Part shown: one piece after another, positions 8,738-17,535 of the stretch
Layout: every line of letters begins with the position of its first letter
Position numbering within the stretch: position 1 is the stretch's first letter
The notes under the pieces: model-generated
What the model was told of the DNA's origin: nothing
Seen by the model: only the letters and a program-made list of their open reading frames with translations
The model's database searches: none
DNA from: Weizmannia acidilactici
GTDB taxonomy: Bacteria; Bacillota; Bacilli; Bacillales; Bacillaceae_C
Length of the DNA: 48,817 bases
Direction of reading: 5' to 3'
Assembly (NCBI RefSeq): GCF_008974225.1
Contig: NZ_BKZR01000025.1
Span: forward strand, 1 to 48,817
Position numbers and translations under genes: made by a program

Positions 8738-9580
8738 ATGAAAAAATTTGCCATTATTTTATTGGGCCTCATTCTTGTTTTGGCAGGATGCGGAACCAAG
8801 AACAATTCAAGTAGCAGCACCACCACCAAGACGATCAAAGTGGGGACAACCACTTCTGAAGTGCCGACTTGGACATTGATCCAAAAACTTGCGAAAAAGA
8901 AAAACATCAATATTAAGATTGTCCGTTTTGATGATTACGTACAGCCGAACCTCGCTTTAAACGACGGGGAAATTGACATTAACGCATTCCAAACGGTTGT
9001 TTATTTCGATGATTTTATTAAACAGCGCAACTTGAAGCTTTCTGCAATCGGTACAACAAATATTTGGCCGATGGGCATTTACTCGAAAAAATATAAAAAG
9101 GTAAGCCAAATCAAAGACGGAGACCAAATCGTCATTCCGAAAGACCCGACAAACCTGGGCAGGGCATTATTGCTGTTGCAAAAAGCCGGTTTGATCACGG
9201 TGAAAAAAGGATTTACAGGCAAAGGCGGCCTGGAAAACATTGCTTCAAATCCGAAACATTTGAAAATCACTGCGGTTGACGCTGCCCAAACGCCGCGTGG
9301 CATGGATGATGCGGCAGCTGCCGTCATCAACTGCGACATGGCGATCAACGCAGGCTTGAGCCCGGTAAATGACTCTATCTTCCGTGAAGATGCAAGCAAT
9401 AAAGCATACATTAATATCATTGCTGCCCGTACAAAAGATAAAAACGACAAAACTTTGCAGGAAATCGTAAAAATCTACCATTCCAAAGAAGTGACAGATT
9501 TTATTAAAAAACATTATAAAGGTGCAGCCGTACCGGTCGTTAAACCAGTATCATACTTAAAAGACTATAAACAAAACTAA
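8738..9580 (+). CDS. metQ: Methionine-binding lipoprotein
   Basis: 280-residue NlpA/MetQ-type substrate-binding protein. A lipoprotein signal (MKKFAIILLGLILVLAGCG) ends in a lipobox LAGC with Cys19 as the lipidated residue, followed by a Ser/Thr-rich linker. The body has the family motifs KVGTTTSEVP, DYVQPNLAL, GEIDINAFQ and PKDPTNLGRALLLLQ. The ATG follows AGGGGGAT. Last gene of the S-box operon, closed by a strong terminator. Confidence 0.95.
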   Translation: MKKFAIILLGLILVLAGCGTKNNSSSSTTTKTIKVGTTTSEVPTWTLIQKLAKKKNINIKIVRFDDYVQPNLALNDGEIDINAFQTVVYFDDFIKQRNLKLSAIGTTNIWPMGIYSKKYKKVSQIKDGDQIVIPKDPTNLGRALLLLQKAGLITVKKGFTGKGGLENIASNPKHLKITAVDAAQTPRGMDDAAAAVINCDMAINAGLSPVNDSIFREDASNKAYINIIAARTKDKNDKTLQEIVKIYHSKEVTDFIKKHYKGAAVPVVKPVSYLKDYKQN

Positions 9581-9587
9581 TCCGCTG

Positions 9588-9620
9588 AAAAGCCCGGCAT
9601 AGAAAAGCCGGGCTTTTCCC
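9588..9620 (+). terminator. Terminator of metNPQ
   Basis: Perfect stem AAAAGCCCGGC/GCCGGGCTTTT with an 8-base loop and trailing T. Confidence 0.9.
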
Positions 9621-9765
9621 ATTTTGGTCAATCTACCGACTTTTGGACAGTCCCTTCCCATTTTACTCTGCTATTTGCAACTTTCTAAAAATCAAGGAAT
9701 CTCTTATAATGGAAGTAAGGGTTTTCGACATGTGCGGAGTAAAAATGAAAAGGGGGAAATCTTTT

Positions 9766-11544
9766 ATGGCGGCGCTTTTGCCGATCATGCTGGAACGTGC
9801 CGGCATTCTTGTCATTGCTGCTTTTTTGTTGTCACGCCTAAAAACTTTCCGGCAAATCATCCATCAGGAATACGGGCGGAAAGAAAAGCTCGTGCTTATC
9901 CTTATTTTTGGCATCTTCGGCATGATCAGCAATTACACCGGGATTGTGATTGAACACGGAAAAATTTCGGAAGCTTTCGGGCATAGCCATTTGTCGGTCG
10001 AAAGCGCCATTGCCAACACGAGGATCATGGGCGTCGGCATCGCCGGGTTAATGGGCGGCCCTGTTGTCGGCATCGGTGCAGGAGTTTTCGCGGGCATCCA
10101 CCGGTTAACATTGGGCGGCTATACAAATATTGCGTGCAGCCTGTCCACCATCATTGCGGGCATTTTCATGGGTCTGCTCGGCAAACGGTACAATGTGCGG
10201 GGAAAATATGCCGCTTTGCAGGCGGTTTGTGCCGGAATGCTGATGGAAATGCTGCAAATGGCAATTATTTTGTCGGTTGCAAAACCGTACGAAGATGCGC
10301 TTGAACTCGTCCGGTTGATTGCGGTGCCGATGATTACGATTAACGGGTTCGGGACGTTCGTTTTCATTTTGATTATCCAAACGATTTTGCTTGAAGAAGA
10401 GCGGACAAGGGCGTGGCAGACGCACAGGGCGCTGCAGATTGCCCAGGAAACGCTTGCCCATTTCAGGAAGGGGCTGAACACCGAATCGTGCAAAAAGGCG
10501 GCGGAGATCATCCTAAAACGTACATCAGCCGATGCGGTGGCGATTACGGACCGCGAGAAGGTGCTGGCACATGTCGGGGCAGCGTCTGACCACCATATTC
10601 CGCTGCAGAGCATGTCGACGAAATTGACGGAAAAAGTGCTTGAACAGGGAAAAATCATGGTTGCAACATCGAACCGGGAAATCCAGTGCACGCATGAAGG
10701 GTGTCCGCTCCAGGCGGCCATTGTTCTGCCGCTTTTAGTCCGTGAGCAAGTGGTGGGCACATTAAAGCTGTACTTTAAAACAGCTGGACAGTTAAGTTCG
10801 GTTGAACAGGAGCTTGCCGAGGGCTTAAGCAAGCTTTTTTCAAACCAGCTTGAACTGGCGGAGGCGGAACTGCAGAGAAAGTTGTTAAAAGATGCGGAAA
10901 TTAAGGCGCTCCAGGCCCAGGTCCATCCGCATTTCTTTTTCAATGCGATCAACACCATTACCTGCCTTGTCCGGACGGATACCGATAAAGCAAGGGCTTT
11001 GCTTATCCAGCTCGCCGCTTTTTTCCGTAGCAATTTGCAGGGGTCAAGAAAAATGCTGATTCCGCTCGAAAAAGAGCTGGAGCATGTGAAAGCGTATCTA
11101 GCCATCGAGCAGGCGCGGTTTCCGGGCCGGTATGATGTTGTTTTTGACATCGATCCGTTTTTAAAAACAGCGATGGTGCCGCCCTTTACTCTCCAGCCAT
11201 TGGTGGAGAATGCAATTCACCATGCATTTTCCCGGCCGGGTGCCCAAAAACCTTCCGTCGCGATCCGCGCTTTTGTCAAAAACGGGAATTTTTACATGGT
11301 TACGGAAGACAACGGTAAGGGGATCCCGGAGGAATTGGCGCGGTCTCTCGGAAATGTAGCAGTTGACTCATCCGATGGAACGGGAACAGCGCTATGGAAC
11401 ATAAAGAAAAGGATGGAGGAAATTTACGGCCGGGGGGCAATGTTTCACATTGAAAGCAGGGAGAATGCGGGGACAAAAGTGACCATTTCCATACCGCTTG
11501 ATGAGATGTGGGGGGAAGAATATGCTAAAAGCATTTGTAGTTGA
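9766..11544 (+). CDS. lytS: Sensor histidine kinase LytS
   Basis: 592 residues, the size of B. subtilis LytS. The N-terminal ~200 residues form a 5TM-5TMR_LYT membrane sensor (MLERAGILVIAAFLL, GNxGxGG-like GLMGGPVVGIGAG), followed by a GAF domain (about 225-360), then the His_kinase domain with the phosphoacceptor in QVHPHFFFNAINTI, and an HATPase with VENAIHHA and EDNGKGIP. In B. subtilis LytST responds to extracellular pyruvate and drives pyruvate facilitator genes. The ATG at 9766 follows AGGGGGA; the frame is open further upstream but without a ribosome site. A TATAAT at 9705-9710 may be the -10. It overlaps lytT by 23 bases. Confidence 0.93.
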   Translation: MAALLPIMLERAGILVIAAFLLSRLKTFRQIIHQEYGRKEKLVLILIFGIFGMISNYTGIVIEHGKISEAFGHSHLSVESAIANTRIMGVGIAGLMGGPVVGIGAGVFAGIHRLTLGGYTNIACSLSTIIAGIFMGLLGKRYNVRGKYAALQAVCAGMLMEMLQMAIILSVAKPYEDALELVRLIAVPMITINGFGTFVFILIIQTILLEEERTRAWQTHRALQIAQETLAHFRKGLNTESCKKAAEIILKRTSADAVAITDREKVLAHVGAASDHHIPLQSMSTKLTEKVLEQGKIMVATSNREIQCTHEGCPLQAAIVLPLLVREQVVGTLKLYFKTAGQLSSVEQELAEGLSKLFSNQLELAEAELQRKLLKDAEIKALQAQVHPHFFFNAINTITCLVRTDTDKARALLIQLAAFFRSNLQGSRKMLIPLEKELEHVKAYLAIEQARFPGRYDVVFDIDPFLKTAMVPPFTLQPLVENAIHHAFSRPGAQKPSVAIRAFVKNGNFYMVTEDNGKGIPEELARSLGNVAVDSSDGTGTALWNIKKRMEEIYGRGAMFHIESRENAGTKVTISIPLDEMWGEEYAKSICS

Positions 11545-12238
11545 CGACGAGCTGCCGGCCAGGGATGAACTGATTTATTTGCTGGAAAAAACCGGAAAAG
11601 TGGAAATAGCGGGGGAAGCGGAGTCGGTAAAAGAAGCGCTCCGGAAGCTTGAAGAAACGGAAGCGGATGTATTATTTGTGGATATGATGCTGACTAATGA
11701 ACATGGAATGGATCTGGTTGAGGAAATCAACCGGCGGCCGCGGCATCCGTATATTGTATTTGCAACGGCATACGATGAATATGCCGTAAAAGCGTTTGAA
11801 CTCAATGCAGTGGACTATATATTAAAACCTTTTGAAGAGAAAAGGGTGGCGCAAACGGTTGATAAGATGGAAAAATTGCTGGAGAACGGCCGCTCCGCCC
11901 CGCCTAAAAATACGGGCAAATTGGCCGTTACAGTGGATGAACGGATCGTGATTATCCCGATTGAAAAACTGTTGTACGCAGAATCGGTTGAAGGTCGCAC
12001 GATGATTGCCACCGACAATGAAAAATATACGGTAACAGAACCGCTTGTAAATGTAGAAAAGAAACTGCAATCTACATCCATTGTCCGTGTCCACCGCGCC
12101 TATCTCGTCAATCTGGATGCGATCGTGGAAATCCGGCCATGGTTCCATTCCACTTATAATTTCATCATGCGGGACGGGGCAAAGATCCCGGTCAGCCGCA
12201 CATACAAGCATGTGTTAAAGCAGTTTATCCGGATTTAG
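11522..12238 (+). CDS. lytT: Response regulator LytT (LytTR family)
   Basis: 238-residue regulator. The receiver domain has DDE (8-10), the phospho-accepting Asp54 in LFVDMML, Thr in FATAYDEYA and Lys in ILKPFEEKR. The C-terminal LytTR domain (about 135-238) has the ILYAES-like core LLYAESVEGRT, IVRVHRAYLVNLD and the final FPVSRTY-like IPVSRTYKHVLK. The ATG at 11522 sits after GGGGGGAAG. It is the partner of LytS. The nearest downstream gene, cstA, is the likely target. Confidence 0.93.
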   Translation: MLKAFVVDDELPARDELIYLLEKTGKVEIAGEAESVKEALRKLEETEADVLFVDMMLTNEHGMDLVEEINRRPRHPYIVFATAYDEYAVKAFELNAVDYILKPFEEKRVAQTVDKMEKLLENGRSAPPKNTGKLAVTVDERIVIIPIEKLLYAESVEGRTMIATDNEKYTVTEPLVNVEKKLQSTSIVRVHRAYLVNLDAIVEIRPWFHSTYNFIMRDGAKIPVSRTYKHVLKQFIRI

Positions 12239-12368
12239 CTTGCAGCTCATCCTGCTTTTTTTCCCTCCTACCTTTAAATTCTTGCATTTTATACAAAAAA
12301 CAACTTATCCACTGTCATAAACTTATAAAATATAAGCGATGAGGAGAATAAAAGGAGGCTTCAAGGAA

Positions 12369-14171
12369 ATGAATGCGATTACAATCGTAATCGGCGCCAT
12401 CTGTATTTTAATCATTGCTTATCGTTTATATGGCACGTTTATGGCAGTAAAAGTTTTAAAGCTGAATAATGATACGCTGACACCAGCACATGAATTCAAC
12501 GATGGGAAAGACTACGTGCCGACCAACAAGTGGGTGACGTTCGGGCACCATTTTGCGGCGATTGCGGCAGCTGGCCCGCTTGTCGGCCCGATTTTGGCGG
12601 CACAGTTCGGCTATTTGCCGGGCCTTTTATGGCTGTTGATCGGTGCAGTCATCGGAGGTGCCGTGCATGACGCTGTTGTGCTGTTTGCTTCGATGCGACG
12701 GAAAGGGAAGTCGCTTTCCGAGGTGGCAAAAGAAGAAATGGGCCCGGTTGCCGGCTTCTGTACGGGCCTTGCAATGCTGTTTATTATCGTAATTACGATG
12801 GCGGGTTTGTCCATGGTCGTTTTGAACGCGCTGCAAAATAACCCATGGGGCACGTTTGCCGTGGGCATTACGATTCCGATTGCCATGGGGGTCGGTTTGC
12901 TGTACAAAAAAACCGGCAATTTGAAACTGTCTTCCACGATTGGTTTCCTGCTGATTATGGCTGGCGTTTTTTCCGGGCCGTGGATCCAGCATTCCGTCAT
13001 TGGGGAGTGGCTTACCTTTGATGCGAAAACTTTGGCTATTATTCTTCCTGCTTATGCATTTTTTGCTGCGGCGCTCCCGGTATGGCTGCTTTTGGCCCCA
13101 CGCGATTATTTGAGCAGTTTTATGAAAATCGGCGTGTTCGTTGCCCTGATTATCGGTGTATTTATCATTAATCCGCCGATCCATATGCCCGCGCTGTCGC
13201 AATTTATTCATGGTGGCGGCCCGACGATGACAGGTCCGGTTTGGCCGTTTATTTCAATTACCATCGCTTGCGGCGCAATTTCGGGATTCCACGCTTTTAT
13301 CGGATCCGGGACAACACCGAAAATGCTGGATAAATGGACGGATATTAAGCCTGTTGCATTCGGCGCCATGCTTGTTGAGTCCCTGGTCGGGGTGATGGCG
13401 CTGGTGGCCGCGACTGCCCTTCAGCCTGCCGACTATTTCGCGATCAACTCGACGCCTGAAGTCTTCAAGACGCTCGGCATGCATGTTGTTAATCTCCCGC
13501 ATTTGAGCAGTGAAATCGGGATGGATTTGGCGGGCAGAACAGGCGGCGCTGTCACGCTGGCTGTCGGCATGACATATATTTTCACGAAGATCCACTGGTT
13601 CAGCAACCTGGCGCCGTTCTTCTATCAATTTGTCATCTTGTTTGAAGCGGTGTTTATCCTGACGGCGATTGACTCGGGTACCCGCGTGGCGCGCTATTTG
13701 CTGCAGGACTTTTTGGGTGAGCTGTACAAACCGCTGAAAAAGACGGATTGGCAGCCGGGCACCATTTTTACAAGCGCTTTGGCCTGCTTCATGTGGGGTT
13801 ATTTGCTCTACTCCGGCGACATCGGATCGGTTTGGGCGCTGTTCGGCGTGTCGAATCAGCTGATGGCTTCAATCGGACTGATTGTGGGGGCGACGGTGAT
13901 TTTAAAAATTGCCGACAAAAAGCGGTATGTGTTGACCTGCCTTATTCCGCTCGCTTATCTATATGTCACGGTCAACTATGCCGGTTATTGGATGATAAAA
14001 AATGTTTACCTGAACCATGCGGCACCGGGGTACAACGTGCTGAACGGCATATTGTCCATCATTATGCTGATCCTCGGGCTTGTCATTATGGTTGCCGCTT
14101 TGAAAAACTGGTACAATTTGATCAAAGCCCCCGCCATTCCGGATTTGGAAACTTCGGCAAGGAAAGCTTAA
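12369..14171 (+). CDS. cstA: Carbon starvation protein CstA, predicted pyruvate/peptide permease
   Basis: 600-residue polytopic membrane protein of the CstA family. The signature region HFAAIAAAGPLVGPILAAQFGYLPG is at the start (quoted in part: AAAGPLVGPILAA), followed by HDAVVLFASMRRKGKS and, later, ISGFHAFIGSGTTPKM. CstA/BtsT proteins are proton-coupled pyruvate importers in enterobacteria; in Bacillus the family has also been linked to peptide uptake. I choose the ATG at 12369, six to ten bases after AAAGGAGG and CAAGGAA; the earlier ATG at 12339 precedes this ribosome site. Position directly after lytST, with no other gene between, suggests LytT control, which supports pyruvate as a substrate. 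Confidence 0.9.
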   Translation: MNAITIVIGAICILIIAYRLYGTFMAVKVLKLNNDTLTPAHEFNDGKDYVPTNKWVTFGHHFAAIAAAGPLVGPILAAQFGYLPGLLWLLIGAVIGGAVHDAVVLFASMRRKGKSLSEVAKEEMGPVAGFCTGLAMLFIIVITMAGLSMVVLNALQNNPWGTFAVGITIPIAMGVGLLYKKTGNLKLSSTIGFLLIMAGVFSGPWIQHSVIGEWLTFDAKTLAIILPAYAFFAAALPVWLLLAPRDYLSSFMKIGVFVALIIGVFIINPPIHMPALSQFIHGGGPTMTGPVWPFISITIACGAISGFHAFIGSGTTPKMLDKWTDIKPVAFGAMLVESLVGVMALVAATALQPADYFAINSTPEVFKTLGMHVVNLPHLSSEIGMDLAGRTGGAVTLAVGMTYIFTKIHWFSNLAPFFYQFVILFEAVFILTAIDSGTRVARYLLQDFLGELYKPLKKTDWQPGTIFTSALACFMWGYLLYSGDIGSVWALFGVSNQLMASIGLIVGATVILKIADKKRYVLTCLIPLAYLYVTVNYAGYWMIKNVYLNHAAPGYNVLNGILSIIMLILGLVIMVAALKNWYNLIKAPAIPDLETSARKA

Positions 14172-14185
14172 CCACTGAAAAAATC

Positions 14186-14216
14186 GTACCGCTCTTTTAA
14201 TGGAGCGGTTTTTTTG
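14186..14216 (+). terminator. Terminator of cstA
   Basis: ACCGCTC/GAGCGGT stem with a 7-8-base loop followed by seven T. Confidence 0.9.
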
Positions 14217-14338
14217 TATGGGGAAAAGGAATTTCGTGTTACCGGCAATAGAAATTTAGTACAGACATTGATCCTGATAGCGGCTAATCAAAAAATTTTT
14301 AAAATTTAATTAACCCTCTGGTAATTCGGAGGTAAAAT

Positions 14339-14347
14339 TGTTATAAT
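14339..14347 (+). promoter_or_regulatory. Extended -10 promoter of ilvK
   Basis: TGTTATAAT is a TGnTATAAT extended -10 element about 45 bp before the start codon. The -35 region (TGGTAA at 14319) is weak. An A/T palindrome at 14294-14308 resembles a poor CodY box. Confidence 0.5.
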
Positions 14348-14393
14348 AAATCGAAAATAATAACTTTATACATTGGAAAGGGATGCTTTCGGT

Positions 14394-15467
14394 TTGAATC
14401 AGGTTATCGAATTAATTAAAGCAGATGTGAAAAAAGAAAAACCGGCTGTAGAATCATTGGGATTTGGCAAACACTTTACGGATTACATGTTTGTCATGGA
14501 CTATAATGATGAAGATGGCTGGCATCATCCACGAATTACACCTTACGCTCCGCTTGTATTGGAACCTTCGGCGATGGTGCTGCATTACGGCCAGGCTGTT
14601 TTCGAAGGATTGAAAGCCTACCGCGCAAAGGATGGAAGGGTTCTGCTGTTCAGGCCTGAAAAAAATGTTGCCAGGCTGAATATGTCTTGCGCGAGATTGA
14701 GCATCCCGCAAATAGACGAAGATGTTGTACTAGATGCGATTAAACAGCTTGTCGAACTCGAAAAAGATTGGATCCCGAATGAAGAAGGGACTTCGCTTTA
14801 TATCCGTCCGTTTATCATTGCGACGGAATCAAGCCTTGGCGTGCATCCGGCACATGAATATAAACTAATGATCATTCTTTCTCCGGTAGGGTCCTACTAC
14901 GGAGATCAATTGAAACCTGTCAGGATTTACGTTGAAGACGAATATGTCCGCGCCGTTCCGGGAGGCGTCGGTTTTACGAAGACTGCCGGAAACTATGCGG
15001 CAAGCCTGAAAGCGCAGGAAAAAGCGGAACAGATGGGCTATGACCAGGTGCTTTGGCTGGACGGCGTTGAAAGAAAATATATTGAAGAAGTCGGAAGCAT
15101 GAACATCTTCTTTAAAATCAACGGGGAAGTTGTCACGCCGAAGCTGAACGGCAGCATCCTCGGCGGCGTCACAAGGGATTCGGTCATCCAGCTGCTGCAA
15201 TATTGGAATGTTCCTGTCAGAGAAGTTCGGATTTCGATCGATGAAATTTATGAAGCTTACCAAAAAGGCCAGTTGGAAGAAGTATTCGGAACAGGGACAG
15301 CCGCTGTCATTTCCCCTGTCGGCGAGCTCGGCTGGAAAGACATTATAATGGAACTCCCGAATGCGGAAGATCCGGATACGATTGCCAAGCGGCTTTACGA
15401 TGCATTAACCGGCATCCAGCTTGGGAAAACGGAAGATCCGCTGAACTGGACGCTAGAAATTAAATAA
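14394..15467 (+). CDS. ilvK: Branched-chain amino acid aminotransferase
   Basis: 357-residue fold-type IV PLP aminotransferase that interconverts leucine, isoleucine and valine with their 2-oxo acids. The PLP lysine is in GFTKTAGNYAASLKAQ, with Glu in KYIEEVGSMNIFF and the C-terminal FGTGTAAVISPVG phosphate-binding motif. The sequence FGKHFTDYMFVMDY and the length are those of B. subtilis IlvK (YwaA) rather than shorter BCATs. A TTG at 14394 is chosen because AAAGGGA lies about ten bases upstream; the frame also contains a TTG at 14373 without a ribosome site. Single-gene unit. Confidence 0.92.
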   Translation: MNQVIELIKADVKKEKPAVESLGFGKHFTDYMFVMDYNDEDGWHHPRITPYAPLVLEPSAMVLHYGQAVFEGLKAYRAKDGRVLLFRPEKNVARLNMSCARLSIPQIDEDVVLDAIKQLVELEKDWIPNEEGTSLYIRPFIIATESSLGVHPAHEYKLMIILSPVGSYYGDQLKPVRIYVEDEYVRAVPGGVGFTKTAGNYAASLKAQEKAEQMGYDQVLWLDGVERKYIEEVGSMNIFFKINGEVVTPKLNGSILGGVTRDSVIQLLQYWNVPVREVRISIDEIYEAYQKGQLEEVFGTGTAAVISPVGELGWKDIIMELPNAEDPDTIAKRLYDALTGIQLGKTEDPLNWTLEIK

Positions 15468-15479
15468 TTTTAAGATTGA

Positions 15480-15516
15480 GAGGGCCGGTCCCCAGCATAA
15501 AGGGGCCGGCTTTCCT
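15480..15516 (+). terminator. Terminator of ilvK
   Basis: AGGGCCGGTCCCC/GGGGCCGGCTTT hairpin with an AGCATAA loop. Confidence 0.8.
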
Positions 15517-15595
15517 AATGATGGCGGGCTGTACTGGAATTTACCGGTCCAACTGTGGTTTAATTAATGCAGAAATGTAACATGGGGAGAAACAA

Positions 15596-16351
15596 ATGAA
15601 ACTTAGCCAGGAAGAAGCTCACCAAGTGATGCAAGTATGTTTATTGGCTGGAAAAATTATGCTGATGGGTGGAGCGGAAACTTACCGCGTGGAGGATACA
15701 ATGTCTAGAATCGCAGCCGCTTGCGGAATCAGCGGGTCGCACAGCTTTGTCACGCCGACCGCCATTATTTTTTCGCTTGATGGCGCTGAACTGACAAAAC
15801 TGATCCGCATTTCCAACAGGTCAACAGACTTAAGGAAAGTCGACCAGGTGAACAGCATCTCAAGGAAGATCAGCAATCGCACGCTCACGCTCCGGGAAGC
15901 ATATGACCAGTTAAAAAAAATTGAAAAAGAGGAAGAAGCCTACCCTCTATGGCTGCAGTTGCTTGCCGCTTCCATTGCGAGCGGCTGCTTTGTGATCATA
16001 TTTTTAGGCGGCTGGGCGGATTTTCTGCCGGCATGTATTGTTGGCGGGCTCGGTTTCCTCAGCACACTTTATGTGCACCATTTCGTAAAGGTGCGGTTTT
16101 TTGCGGAATTTGTCGCTTCACTCGTAATCGGCATCACGGCATACGGCCTTGTCCAGGTCGGAATCGGCCGGGAATTGGATAAAATCATCATCGGTTCGGT
16201 CATGCCGCTTGTACCAGGGCTTGCCATCACAAACGCGCTGCGCGACCTTATGGCGGGCCATTTATTCTCCGGCGTCTCAAAAGGCGCTGAAGCATTTTTG
16301 ACCTCTTTTGCGATCGGCGCCGGCATTGCCATCATATTAACGATTTTTTAA
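15596..16351 (+). CDS. Threonine/serine exporter, large (ThrE N-terminal, YjjP) subunit
   Basis: 251 residues of the DUF1212/YjjP family. The N-terminal ~115 residues are soluble and carry the family core GKIMLMGGAETYRVEDTM, SFVTPTAIIFSLD and VDQVNSISRKI; then come about five membrane segments with GSVMPLVPGLAITNALRDLMAGHLFSG (in part: PLVPGLAITNALRD). In ThrE both halves are fused; here, as in enterobacterial YjjP/YjjB, they are separate and the second gene follows after 11 bases. Predicted to export threonine, serine or small dicarboxylates such as succinate; the substrate here is not known. ATG after GGGGAGA. Confidence 0.85.
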   Translation: MKLSQEEAHQVMQVCLLAGKIMLMGGAETYRVEDTMSRIAAACGISGSHSFVTPTAIIFSLDGAELTKLIRISNRSTDLRKVDQVNSISRKISNRTLTLREAYDQLKKIEKEEEAYPLWLQLLAASIASGCFVIIFLGGWADFLPACIVGGLGFLSTLYVHHFVKVRFFAEFVASLVIGITAYGLVQVGIGRELDKIIIGSVMPLVPGLAITNALRDLMAGHLFSGVSKGAEAFLTSFAIGAGIAIILTIF

Positions 16352-16362
16352 AAGGGTGATGT

Positions 16363-16812
16363 ATGTTGTTCCAGCAATTGTTGACCAGCTTTTTTGCCTC
16401 GGCAGGATTTGGGATTATTTTTAACGCACCGAAAAAGTCGCTTGTCCAGTGCGGGATTGTCGGCATGATCGGCTGGGGGATTTATTTTTTGTTTTATATG
16501 TTCCAATTGAACGTGGTTTACGGCACGTTTATTGCGGCTTTTTTCGTCGGGGTCATCAGCCAGGTTTTTGCCCGCCTTTATAAAACGCCGATCCTGATTT
16601 TTACGGTCGGCGGGATTATTCCCCTTGTGCCGGGCGGTTTGGCTTATGATGCGATGCGGCATTTTGTGCAAAACGATTATAACGGCGCGGTATCGCTTGC
16701 CGCGAAAGTGCTGCTTTTATCGGTTGCGATCGCCATTGGTCTTGTGGCATCAGAAGTCACGAACCAGTTCATTAAAAAGATGCCGGATAGGCGGTCAAAA
16801 TTTGTAAAATAA
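16363..16812 (+). CDS. Threonine/serine exporter, small (YjjB-like) subunit
   Basis: 149-residue membrane protein of the DUF3815/ThrE C-terminal family with four to five hydrophobic segments and the hallmark GIIPLVPGGLAYDAMRHFV (which mirrors PLVPGLA in its partner). It starts at an ATG after AAAAGGGTGATG and completes the split exporter encoded by the gene 11 bases upstream. Confidence 0.85.
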   Translation: MLFQQLLTSFFASAGFGIIFNAPKKSLVQCGIVGMIGWGIYFLFYMFQLNVVYGTFIAAFFVGVISQVFARLYKTPILIFTVGGIIPLVPGGLAYDAMRHFVQNDYNGAVSLAAKVLLLSVAIAIGLVASEVTNQFIKKMPDRRSKFVK

Positions 16813-16987
16813 GCCGGATCCTGCTGTAAGGCGGGACGACTTTTTCTTTTTTTAGGCTGAAATTCATTTCAGTCCTCCCCGCCCGGCTACCCTTTACTGC
16901 TCTCGCCTATCCCGCAAATTTTGTGATCATCGGCTACAAAGACCTTGAACGTGAGCCATTCTAAAAATGTCCGACACAATTTGTACA
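16813..16987. other. Intergenic region with a degenerate repeat arm
   Basis: No gene is visible. A T-run after 16840 may terminate the exporter operon. The stretch CCCGCAAATTTTGTGATCAT (about 16912-16931) resembles the inner arm of the element at 21156-21388 and a fragment at 37528, so this may be a decayed repeat copy. Confidence 0.35.
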
Positions 16988-17045
16988 TTGACACGGGCAA
17001 TGCCGGTTTTTATAATTAGTTTACTTAATTAATTAATTAATAAAC
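16988..17045 (+). promoter_or_regulatory. marR-ABC promoter and candidate MarR operator
   Basis: TTGACA (16988-16993), 17 bp, TATAAT (17011-17016) is a near-consensus sigma-A promoter. Directly downstream lies the perfect 16-nt palindrome TTAATTAATTAATTAA (17025-17040), flanked by GTTTA (17019-17023) and TAAAC (17041-17045). Its position over the start of transcription and just before a marR gene makes it the likely autorepressor site. Confidence 0.75.
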
Positions 17046-17072
17046 AAATTAAATGTGAAAGGAGCGGCAGCC

Positions 17073-17516
17073 TTGGCAGATCAGGAGGATTTGTCGCAGG
17101 AGTTGATGCATACATTGTGGCAATTAAGAAAAGTGAAGCCGCATGCCTTTTTTTATTCCGGAGAGATGAAACCGAGTGAAATGCGCCTGCTATTGGCCGT
17201 CCATTCCGGTCCCCAGGATACCGGAATCAGCGTCTCGGAATTGGGCAGGCGGCTTCACGTCACTTCTTCGACCGTGACGCAACTGATCAATGAAATGGAA
17301 GAAAGCGGTTTAATTGTAAGAAAAACAGATAGGCGTGACCGCCGGATGGTGCGGGTCTTTTTAACAGAGAAAAGTAATCATGCTATCCGCCAGGTTGAAG
17401 AAGCGGCAAATCGTTTTTTTCGGGGATTGGTCAACCATTTGGGGGAAGAAGAAACAAGAAGATTTATTGCTTATTTAAAAAAGGCTTACCATTATTTGGA
17501 TACGTTAAGCTGTTAA
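17073..17516 (+). CDS. MarR family transcriptional regulator
   Basis: 147-residue winged-helix regulator. The recognition helix region is SVSELGRRLHVTSSTVTQLINEMEESGLI and the wing is RKTDRRDRRMVRVFLTEK (both shown in part), the usual MarR DNA-binding core. I prefer the TTG at 17073, seven bases after AAAGGAGCGG, over the in-frame GTG at 17055 that lies before this site. It stands 20 bases upstream of two ABC exporter genes and probably represses the operon through the palindrome upstream, being released by a drug-like ligand. Confidence 0.85.
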   Translation: MADQEDLSQELMHTLWQLRKVKPHAFFYSGEMKPSEMRLLLAVHSGPQDTGISVSELGRRLHVTSSTVTQLINEMEESGLIVRKTDRRDRRMVRVFLTEKSNHAIRQVEEAANRFFRGLVNHLGEEETRRFIAYLKKAYHYLDTLSC

Positions 17517-17535
17517 AGGAAGTGTCTACTCGCCT

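Noticed and set aside
10119..11150. Long frame (343 codons) antisense to lytS
   Set aside because: Ser/Cys-rich shadow of the lytS coding frame; no ribosome site or family resemblance.
12241..12368. Search for a LytT binding site and a clear promoter upstream of cstA
   Set aside because: Only loose ACTTAT repeats 18 bp apart and weak -10/-35 candidates were seen; not enough to annotate.
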